Source: an uncultured Lachnospiraceae bacterium | Lineage (GTDB): Bacteria; Bacillota; Clostridia; Lachnospirales; Lachnospiraceae | Length of the DNA: 58,256 bases | Reading direction: 5' to 3' | NCBI GenBank assembly: GCA_900544445.1 | Contig: UQVK01000015.1 | Span: 1-58,256, forward strand | Shown: positions 25,670-32,464 of the stretch, piece by piece | Numbering within the stretch: position 1 is the stretch's first letter | How the letters are laid out: the number at the start of each line of letters is the position of its first letter | Program-made: the position numbers and the translations under genes | The notes under the pieces: model-generated | The model's input: only the letters and a program-made list of their open reading frames with translations | Told to the model about the DNA's origin: nothing | The model's database searches: none

Positions 25670-27721
25670 TTATAACTCCAGTTTTACCCTTCCATTCTTT
25701 CTGTAAAAGACCGGAATTTTATCTAACGGTGCTTCTACTCGAATCCAGTTCCCCCCACAATATTCTTTCTGATCTGCAGCATGAATCCATACAGATTCTC
25801 CCGGAATATAAACTCCTTTTTCTCTCTGCCCTTCTTCCGCGACCGGAGCGACAAGAATATCCTTCCCAAACAAATACTGCCCTTCCACATTCCAGCATTC
25901 CTCATCAGATGGATATTCGAGGAACATCGCCCGAATCAACGGAAGCCCTGTCAGATGCGATTCTTCCATCAGAGACTCCAGATACGGCTTTAACGTTTTC
26001 CTCAGGAATATATATTTTCTCAGAGTCTCGTATACTTCTTCACCATAGCTGAAAACCTCATTCGGCTGTCCGCTTGTAAACTGCTTCACACCTTCCCTGA
26101 ATTCTTCTTCCAGCTTTTCAAAGGGCTGTCTTGCTCCATGCATCCTAAGTACTGGACAAAATACCGCCCATTCAAACCATCGCACGAGGAGTTCCTGAAA
26201 AGCAGGATCCTCTGGATATCCGCCAAGGAATCCTCCGATATCTGTGGTCCACCATGCAATTCCACAAATTCCCATGCTGATTCCCGCCTGAATCTGTTCT
26301 CTCATCGCGCGGAAAGATGAATGTACATCTCCCGACCATACCAGTGTTCCATACTTCTGACTGCCAGCCCAGGCACACCTAATCAGATTCATGATTCTGT
26401 CCTGTCCGCACTGCTTCATACCATCCCAGAAGGTTTTCGCATATTGAACCGGGTAAAAATTACTCACTTCCAATGCAGGTCCTTCTTGGTAACGGTACAG
26501 TTCAAAGTCATAAGGACCATATTCCGGTTCCGCTTCATCCAGCCAGAACATCCGTATTCCTTTTTTGTAGTAATTCTCCCGACACTTATTCCAGACATAT
26601 TCCCTAGATTCCTGGCTGAATGGATCCCAAAATCTCGTTTCCCCCATCCAGTTCATGTGAATTTGATGTCCCAGATCATTTTTTACAAGGAAGCCCTTTT
26701 CTTCCATTTCTTTCTTATTGGAGGAACCAGCGTCCACTGTCGGCCACACGGAAACCATGACTTTGATCCCCTTATCTGACAGTTTCCGAATCATTTTTTC
26801 AGGTTCCGGCCAGTCTTTTGGATCGAATCTGAACTCTCCCTGCCGGGGCCAGTGAAAAAAATCTATCACGATAACGTCCAGAGGAAGTTTTCTCTTTTCA
26901 TACCTTTCAACAACTTCCATAACTTCCTGCTGCGTCCGATATCTCAGCTTTGACTGCCACAGTCCAAAGGTATCCTCGGGCATAAGCGGAGGCCGTCCAA
27001 CTGCACTGGTAAACTGCTGAATAATCTGTTCCGGCGTTTCTGCCGCTGTGATGAAATAATCCATTTTCCCGGTACGCTCCGCAGTCCATTCCATTCGGTT
27101 GTTTCCAAAAACGGCCTTTCCGACAGCAGGGTTGTTCCACAAAAATCCATATCCGCGATTTGAAAGATAAAACGGAATACTGCACTGCGTATTTCTCTGT
27201 TCCAAATCCAGAATCCTGCCCTTTTTGTTCAGTCCGCACTCCTGATACTGTCCCATTCCGAAGATTTTTTCATCTTCCTTTGCCTCGAACCGGACTGTCA
27301 GACGATATTCTGACGTTCCCGGCACCGCTTTCCATTCTCTCGCAGACATATCCTGCGGAACTGCGTATCGGTCCAAGCGCTTTCTGTTCCTCCAGTATTC
27401 CTCCAGCAAAATCTGTCCGTTCCGATTTCTGAACTGAATCCATCCCTCTGGATTGATTTCCGCCTGAATATTTCCATTTTTTATAAATCCTCTCTGAACT
27501 TTTTCCCCTTTTTCTTCCCATGGTGCCCTTTGTATCTCATCCTGAATCACAATCTCCGTATGGGCTTCCGGAACAGTCTCTGTTAATGCCCAATTCCTGT
27601 TATCTGCTCTTCCGGACGGATACATTAACACACGTAAAGAATGATCTCCCCAAGGCATAATTTGAAGGTACATCCCATCCATCTGCATGCATAATGCCTT
27701 CGCTTCATTCCATAATCTCAT
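25670..27721 (-). CDS. Glycoside hydrolase family 31 (alpha-glucosidase/alpha-xylosidase-like)
   Basis: 683-aa retaining alpha-glycosidase. The N-terminal beta domain leads into the GH31 barrel, with DVIVIDFFHWP, the nucleophile segment RMFWLDEAEPEYG (first Asp the likely nucleophile) and VWSGDVHSSF with the likely acid/base Asp. ISMGICGIAWWTTDIGGF and FCPVLRMHGARQP complete the active site. A C-terminal beta domain (GKDILVAPVAEEGQREKGVY) follows. No signal peptide is present, so it acts on imported sugars in the cytoplasm. ATG 27721 has GGGAGGAAAT upstream and overlaps by four bases the stop of a 44-codon frame. It is first of the large enzymes of the operon. Alpha-xylosides, alpha-glucosides or sulfoquinovosides are possible substrates. 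Confidence 0.92.
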   Translation of the reverse strand: MRLWNEAKALCMQMDGMYLQIMPWGDHSLRVLMYPSGRADNRNWALTETVPEAHTEIVIQDEIQRAPWEEKGEKVQRGFIKNGNIQAEINPEGWIQFRNRNGQILLEEYWRNRKRLDRYAVPQDMSAREWKAVPGTSEYRLTVRFEAKEDEKIFGMGQYQECGLNKKGRILDLEQRNTQCSIPFYLSNRGYGFLWNNPAVGKAVFGNNRMEWTAERTGKMDYFITAAETPEQIIQQFTSAVGRPPLMPEDTFGLWQSKLRYRTQQEVMEVVERYEKRKLPLDVIVIDFFHWPRQGEFRFDPKDWPEPEKMIRKLSDKGIKVMVSVWPTVDAGSSNKKEMEEKGFLVKNDLGHQIHMNWMGETRFWDPFSQESREYVWNKCRENYYKKGIRMFWLDEAEPEYGPYDFELYRYQEGPALEVSNFYPVQYAKTFWDGMKQCGQDRIMNLIRCAWAGSQKYGTLVWSGDVHSSFRAMREQIQAGISMGICGIAWWTTDIGGFLGGYPEDPAFQELLVRWFEWAVFCPVLRMHGARQPFEKLEEEFREGVKQFTSGQPNEVFSYGEEVYETLRKYIFLRKTLKPYLESLMEESHLTGLPLIRAMFLEYPSDEECWNVEGQYLFGKDILVAPVAEEGQREKGVYIPGESVWIHAADQKEYCGGNWIRVEAPLDKIPVFYRKNGRVKLEL

Positions 27722-27852
27722 TGATTTCCTCCCGCCATTTTCAATAAAAAAGCGACAAAAAAGCAGCGCCAAGAATCTTTCATTACACAGAATGCATTCT
27801 GATACACGCGCCGCTCCACATATTTTTGTATATTATTGCGGCTTTTTATCAT
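27718..27852 (-). CDS. Small ORF (44 aa) translationally coupled to the GH31 gene
   Basis: A 44-codon frame begins MIKSRNNIQKYVERRVYQNA, with GGAGG four bases before the ATG at 27852, and its TGA overlaps the GH31 ATG as ATGA. The product is basic at the N-terminus with a short hydrophobic stretch (CFFVAFLLKM) near the C-terminus. No family is recognised. It may be a real small protein or a leader whose translation feeds ribosomes to the GH31 gene. A perfect 14-bp palindrome (27788-27801) lies inside it. Confidence 0.4.
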   Translation of the reverse strand: MIKSRNNIQKYVERRVYQNAFCVMKDSWRCFFVAFLLKMAGGNQ

Positions 27853-27926
27853 ATATCCTCCGATCCCTTGTTGAAAATATACATGATATGTGCCGCACAA
27901 TCCACGCAGTTTTTGTCCGCTTTACA

Positions 27927-28751
27927 TTATTTTTTGTTTTTTAAATTCTTTTTATATGCCGTCGGAGTCATCCCACGGTGTTTCTTAAATACACGGTTAA
28001 AACTCTGTATACTTTTGAAACCTGTTGTATATGAAATATCTGTTACACACATGTCTGTAGTTTGAAGCAGCGCTTCCGCCTCCCGAAGGCGGACAGAGTT
28101 CACATATTCCAGAAAGTTCAGATTGGTTTTTCTTTTAATATATTTGGAACAATAGGCAAGGCTGAATCCAAGATAATCTGCAACCATCGACAAGGTAATA
28201 TCTTTATCCAGATTACTTTCCACAAATTGTTGTAGTTTATAAATATTTTCAGAATTTTCTACCGCCTTTGTGACAATATACTGTTTGATCGTATTTTTAT
28301 TACTCAGAATTTCTATCGTCAGTTCCGAAGCTTTAATTCCTGAATAACATTCGTTTAATACTCCATATTGAGCACTGATTAGATCCCTGAAAATGCTTTT
28401 CATTTTATCTGTGGCCTTTATAATCAACGTATTTCTGTAAATATCTGTCAACTGTTCTTTTTCAGAAAGGTAGCTCAGAATATTCTTCAGAAATACTTTG
28501 GCCACCCAGATAACTGTTCCGTCAACCGTCTGCATAAAAGCATGCATAACATTTGAACTGACAATCATAATCTGGCCTTCCGATACGTGATATACATTTC
28601 CATCAATATTTATTTCCAGATTCCCATGAACCACATAAACGAATTCCATCTCATTATGCCAGTGATTACATATGGCAAATCCATGTGTAACAACGCTACC
28701 ATAGATATTGTCTTCTGTCAGCATCCGGACAATTTTGCAATTATATGACAT
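27927..28751 (-). CDS. AraC family transcriptional regulator
   Basis: 274-aa regulator. An N-terminal cupin-like domain (ICNHWHNEMEFVYVVHG, then EGQIMIVSSNVMHAF) should bind the inducer. The C-terminus has two helix-turn-helix motifs (ITLSMVADYLGFSLAYCSKY and CVTDISYTTGFKSIQSFNRVF). GGAGGAG precedes ATG 28751; the frame is open to 28901 without a comparable site. It lies between the leftward GH31/ABC/CoA operon and the divergent PPC/dehydratase pair, so it is the likely regulator of both. The gene is strongly AT-rich compared with regions outside the island. Confidence 0.9.
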   Translation of the reverse strand: MSYNCKIVRMLTEDNIYGSVVTHGFAICNHWHNEMEFVYVVHGNLEINIDGNVYHVSEGQIMIVSSNVMHAFMQTVDGTVIWVAKVFLKNILSYLSEKEQLTDIYRNTLIIKATDKMKSIFRDLISAQYGVLNECYSGIKASELTIEILSNKNTIKQYIVTKAVENSENIYKLQQFVESNLDKDITLSMVADYLGFSLAYCSKYIKRKTNLNFLEYVNSVRLREAEALLQTTDMCVTDISYTTGFKSIQSFNRVFKKHRGMTPTAYKKNLKNKK

Positions 28752-28792
28752 TTCTCCTCCTTTTCTTTTCAGATCAAGAATACCTTTAACCC

Positions 28793-28807
28793 TTACTATA
28801 TTAGTAA
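28793..28807. promoter_or_regulatory. Palindrome in the divergent araC / PPC-gene control region
   Basis: TTACTA-TAT-TAGTAA is a perfect inverted repeat with a 3-nt centre, 42 bp upstream of the AraC-type start and 167 bp upstream of the PPC gene. It may be a regulator binding site or overlap a -10 box (TAATAT on the minus strand). Confidence 0.35.
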
Positions 28808-28973
28808 ACTGCGTTCTTTTTTTCAATAGTTTTGTAGTAATACCAGTCTTTTCCGTCTTCTTACCCGGCCTTCTGCATAAAAAATAAAGAAAACAGGACA
28901 AAAATGCGGCAGAATTTTCGTTTATCCAGATTTAGTATGAATTTATAAATATAACTTTTGGGAGGGAAAAACC

Positions 28974-29405
28974 ATGCGTACATTTGTTACCCAAAAAATC
29001 GGACGTGTTATCATCATTCATCTGACTAAAGGAGAGGATATCCTTACATCCGTACAGTCTCAACTGAAACAGCTTAATATCAGAAACGGTATTCTGGTAT
29101 CTGCGATTGGCTCTCTACGTTGTGCCAAGCTTCATGCAATCACCACCCTAGAGGATCTTCCTACAAATCAGTATTTTACCTATCAGAGTCCCATTGAACT
29201 GGGAAACGCTCAGGGGCTTATCATAGATGGCGAGCCTCATTTTCATCTCACCGTTTCAGATTCTGACAGGGTTTATACTGGACACATGGAATCGGGATGT
29301 GAAGTACAGTATCTTGCAGAACTAGCCATTCTGGAGCTTCCCGAAGTCTCCATAACCAGAAAAAACGACGAATTCGGTATTTCCTATATTGATTCTAAGG
29401 AATAA
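28974..29405 (+). CDS. PPC/DUF296 domain protein
   Basis: 143-aa protein made of a single PPC (DUF296) domain. It shows LTKGEDILTSVQSQLKQLNI, the core GILVSAIGSLRCAKLHAI, and the histidine-bearing GEPHFHLTVSDSD plus YTGHMESGCEV. Plant members bind AT-rich DNA, but stand-alone bacterial ones are small trimers of unknown role with clustered metal-binding histidines. GGGAGGG precedes ATG 28974. It is 18 bp upstream of the 4-hydroxybutyryl-CoA dehydratase homologue, so the two are co-expressed. It could be an auxiliary enzyme or a regulator of the island. Confidence 0.88.
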   Translation: MRTFVTQKIGRVIIIHLTKGEDILTSVQSQLKQLNIRNGILVSAIGSLRCAKLHAITTLEDLPTNQYFTYQSPIELGNAQGLIIDGEPHFHLTVSDSDRVYTGHMESGCEVQYLAELAILELPEVSITRKNDEFGISYIDSKE

Positions 29406-29423
29406 GGAGCAGAGGTACCCGCC

Positions 29424-30869
29424 ATGATGACAGGAGAACAATACATCGAAAGTATTCAACGAATGAAAATGCACATTTTCTGCATGGGAGAGGAGTTGCA
29501 AACAGCTGTAGGCCATCCCATTTTACAGCCTTCTCTTAATTCTGTAAAAATGACCTACGATCTAGCATTTGATACCGAATACAGAGACTTAATGACAGCC
29601 GAATCCATCCTCACAGGCAGGACCATCAACCGTTTTACTAATCTGCACCAAAGCTGTGAAGATTTGATCAAAAAGGTAAAAATGCAACGTCTGCTTGGCC
29701 AGAAGACAGCTGCCTGCTTTCAGCGCTGTGTAGGAATGGATGCCATGAATGCAGTATACAGTACCACCTATGACATTGATCAGAAATATGGAACCAGCTA
29801 CTGGGAGCGTTTTAAAGCTTTTGTCATCCACTGCCAGGACGAGGATCTGACCGTTGACGGGGCAATGACTGATCCCAAGGGAGATCGCAGTCTTGCCCCT
29901 CATCAGCAGGCCGATCCTGATCTCTACCTCAGAGTAATAGAAAGAAGACATGATGGTATTATCGTCAGAGGGGCTAAGGTTCATCAAACTGGAATCTGTA
30001 ATTCTCATGAAGTACTTGTCATGCCCACTATCGCACTTGGGCCAGAAGACAAAGACTATGCCGTTTCTTTTGCCGTGCCTACCGATACAGAAGGAATCAC
30101 AATGATCATCGGACGTCAGAGCTGTGATACCAGAAAGCTGGAATGTCCTTGTGAAGATTCCGGGAATTGCAAATTTGGCGGCGTAGAAGCTCTTACGATT
30201 TTTAATAATGTTTTTGTACCAAATGAACGAATCTTTATGAATGGCGAAACCGAATATGCCGGCCTTCTGGTAGAGCGTTTCGCCGGATATCACAGACAGA
30301 GCTACGGCGGCTGTAAGGTCGGGGTAGGAGATGTTCTGATTGGGGCTTCCGCTCTTGCAGCACAATCCAATGGAGTAGAAAAGTCTTCTCATATCAAGGA
30401 TAAGCTGATTGAAATGACTCATTTGAATGAAACCCTCTATTCCTGCGGTATTGCATGTTCCTGCGAAGGTCACCCTACACCGAGTGGCATCTATGACATT
30501 AACACGCTGCTTGCCAATATATGTAAACAAAATGTCACTCGCTTTCCCTATGAAATTGCAAGATTGGCACAGGATATTGCCGGCGGCCTGATGGTTACAG
30601 CGCCTTCTGGCATGGACTTCAATCATCCCGAAACAGGCCCGCTCATTCGTAAATACCTTGCCGCGTCTTCTGCTTTCTCTGTAAAAGAAAGATTGAAAAT
30701 CTTCCGGCTGATCGAAAATCTCACTCTCGGAACCGCCGCAGTCGGATATTTGACAGAATCCATGCACGGTGCCGGGAGTCCTCAGGCGCAGAGAATTATG
30801 ATCTCTCGCCAAGGCGGACTGGAAAAGAAAAAGAAGATGGCAAAAGATCTACTCGATATAGAAGATTAA
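29424..30869 (+). CDS. 4-hydroxybutyryl-CoA dehydratase/vinylacetyl-CoA isomerase family (AbfD-like)
   Basis: 481-aa flavin and iron-sulfur protein of the AbfD/HpaB fold. Ligands of the [4Fe-4S] cluster known in AbfD are all present at nearly identical positions: Cys98 and Cys102 (CFQRC), His290 and Cys297 (HRQSYGGC). Oxygen-dependent HpaB hydroxylases lack these, so a radical dehydration of a 4-hydroxyacyl-CoA to an enoyl-CoA is the best prediction. AGAGG lies eight bases before ATG 29424. The leftward operon across the shared control region supplies a MaoC hydratase and 3-hydroxyacyl-CoA dehydrogenase, the next two steps. AbfD itself serves 4-aminobutyrate/succinate fermentation, but no other gene of that pathway is here, so a related substrate is likely. 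Confidence 0.9.
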   Translation: MMTGEQYIESIQRMKMHIFCMGEELQTAVGHPILQPSLNSVKMTYDLAFDTEYRDLMTAESILTGRTINRFTNLHQSCEDLIKKVKMQRLLGQKTAACFQRCVGMDAMNAVYSTTYDIDQKYGTSYWERFKAFVIHCQDEDLTVDGAMTDPKGDRSLAPHQQADPDLYLRVIERRHDGIIVRGAKVHQTGICNSHEVLVMPTIALGPEDKDYAVSFAVPTDTEGITMIIGRQSCDTRKLECPCEDSGNCKFGGVEALTIFNNVFVPNERIFMNGETEYAGLLVERFAGYHRQSYGGCKVGVGDVLIGASALAAQSNGVEKSSHIKDKLIEMTHLNETLYSCGIACSCEGHPTPSGIYDINTLLANICKQNVTRFPYEIARLAQDIAGGLMVTAPSGMDFNHPETGPLIRKYLAASSAFSVKERLKIFRLIENLTLGTAAVGYLTESMHGAGSPQAQRIMISRQGGLEKKKKMAKDLLDIED

Positions 30870-30894
30870 AATGAATTCCATTTTTCTCATTTAT

Positions 30895-31008
30895 CTACTG
30901 GCTGTCCTTACAAATTCGCCAGATGTAAAGGACAGTCAGTCCCAAAGATAAAATGCAGCAGGGTATCATTATTATTAATGTCATCGTAAACACAAACAAT
31001 CTGAACAT
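30895..31008 (-). CDS. Small membrane protein, 37 aa, hypothetical
   Basis: A 37-codon frame has GAGGTG seven bases before ATG 31008. The product starts MFRLFVFTMTLIIMI, continues CCILSLGLTVLYIW as one long hydrophobic span, and ends RICKDSQ, so it is a plausible single-pass membrane peptide with a basic C-terminal end. It lies 74 bp downstream of the amidase lipoprotein gene in the same direction. Its 3' end overlaps a long inverted repeat (30898-30939). No family recognised; it is real if the ribosome-binding site is used. Confidence 0.5.
   Translation of the reverse strand: MFRLFVFTMTLIIMIPCCILSLGLTVLYIWRICKDSQ
30898..30939. terminator. Inverted repeat between convergent genes
   Basis: Arms 30898-30912 and 30924-30939 pair over about 15 positions with one bulge and one G-T pair, around an 11-nt loop. 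It lies between the 3' ends of the dehydratase gene (+) and the small membrane protein (-). Neither side has a clear T tract, so it may protect 3' ends rather than terminate by itself. Confidence 0.4.
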
Positions 31009-31082
31009 ATTTACTCACCTCTATATTCTCTCTCATCTTTGACTGCATTCATTTTGGGTACTGAACTGGCGCCCCCTCTATT

Positions 31083-32396
31083 TTATCCTTCATTCCACCC
31101 TCCAATCCTGGTCAGGATGATCTCCGGATATCCGTACAGACTGGCCGGATAGTTGCGCAGGTTGCCCGTGTTGGAATCCACCAGATAATCCACCACCTCT
31201 CCCTGCCCGTTCGTCACCGCAGACGCGATCACCACCGTATGGCCCCAGTCTCCGTCGATACCCATATGAAGCAGATCTCCGGGTTCGCCGGAAAAATATG
31301 GCGCCTCCGTCTCCGCCACAAGACCGTATCCGGTATTTGCCGCCGCATATTCCACGAACTGGTTTACGCCGGTCCAGGAGCTGGAACGTCCCTGCGCGCC
31401 CGGACTGTTGGATACCTCATCCGAATACCACTTCCAGACCGCGTCTCCGTAGATGTCCATGGGAATTCCGCCGGCGAGAAGCACCTGCGAGGCAAAATTC
31501 TGGCAGTTTCCGCCGCTTCCGGCATAGTCGGGCCACGCATCGTTTCGTTCATCCACATATCTGTCCGCGTAGGCCGCCGCAGCCTGCCTGTCATAAGCGT
31601 ACTGCGCCTGCAGCTCCCCCGGTTCCCGTTCCCGGTCCGCCTCTCTCTCCTGAAGCTGCTCCTGCGCCAGTCTGAGATATTCCGGAACCGCCTCCGCGTA
31701 TCGGAGCGCCGCTTCCTCTCCGCCGCCCTCACTCCAGAGCATCATATAAACCGCATCAAACATCATATGGCTTCTGATTTTCCAGCTTCCTTCCATCTGT
31801 TCCAGTTCGAACAGATGATAGCCGCCATAACGTTCCGAAGCGATCTCCGGATTCTGATTAAAATTCTGTGTGTTATTCTCTCTGGCAAAAATGTGCAGAG
31901 AACCGTCCTCCTCCTGTGTGATTTCGTTCAGAGTAAGAGAGTAGCTCCAGGAAGCGAGCGTATAGTCCGCATCCTGCATCTGCCTCAGGCTGATCTGGAA
32001 ATCGATGGCACTGTCCGCAAGAGCCGCCTGTTCCTCATCTGAAAAGAGAGCGGCGATCTCCTCTTGCGGTTCAAAATCCTCCAGGGATGCGAAATAAAGG
32101 TTCATATAATCCAGAATGAGCTGTTCCTGTTCTTCAGACAGCGGCTGTACCTCTGAGGCGTAAAGAATCTCACTGCTTCCGCGCATTCCTGAATCATCCG
32201 GTTCTGCAACGACAGCCGTTGTTTCTACCGTTTCCGCCGTGACAGTCTCCTGTTCCGTCAAGGGCTGCATGGTGCCGGCCTGCGTCTCCGCCGCCGTCTG
32301 CTGCAGGCTTGTGCAGCCAGTCAGACCGAGTATAAGCGCAAGGCATGCTGCCTGGCAGGCCACAAAGTTTTTCCGGCAGCCTTTTTTTCTGTCCAT
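31083..32396 (-). CDS. Lipoprotein with C-terminal amidase domain (PF12671-like)
   Basis: 437-aa secreted lipoprotein. The signal peptide (CQAACLALILGLTGCTS) has lipobox LTGC. A Thr/Glu-rich linker leads to an alpha/beta region (about 80-240), then the putative amidase domain with AAAYADRYVDERNDAWPDYA, the nucleophile segment GGNCQNFASQ, GDWGHTVVIA with the catalytic His and a VDSNT end. This domain is found in Clostridia cell-wall and spore-associated amidases and may cut peptidoglycan peptides. GGAGG precedes ATG 32396. It follows the MoxR-DUF58-transglutaminase genes by 68 bp, so it probably joins that envelope unit. Confidence 0.85.
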   Translation of the reverse strand: MDRKKGCRKNFVACQAACLALILGLTGCTSLQQTAAETQAGTMQPLTEQETVTAETVETTAVVAEPDDSGMRGSSEILYASEVQPLSEEQEQLILDYMNLYFASLEDFEPQEEIAALFSDEEQAALADSAIDFQISLRQMQDADYTLASWSYSLTLNEITQEEDGSLHIFARENNTQNFNQNPEIASERYGGYHLFELEQMEGSWKIRSHMMFDAVYMMLWSEGGGEEAALRYAEAVPEYLRLAQEQLQEREADREREPGELQAQYAYDRQAAAAYADRYVDERNDAWPDYAGSGGNCQNFASQVLLAGGIPMDIYGDAVWKWYSDEVSNSPGAQGRSSSWTGVNQFVEYAAANTGYGLVAETEAPYFSGEPGDLLHMGIDGDWGHTVVIASAVTNGQGEVVDYLVDSNTGNLRNYPASLYGYPEIILTRIGGWNEG

Positions 32397-32464
32397 CTCA
32401 ATCGTCCTCCATCCTCTTTCGTTATTTTCTCAGTTTCCTGCCACCCCGCAGCATGTCGGGCCGC

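Noticed and set aside
29424..30869. Reading the AbfD-like protein as an HpaB-type oxygenase
   Set aside because: The four iron-sulfur ligands of the dehydratase are present, and the host appears to be an anaerobe.
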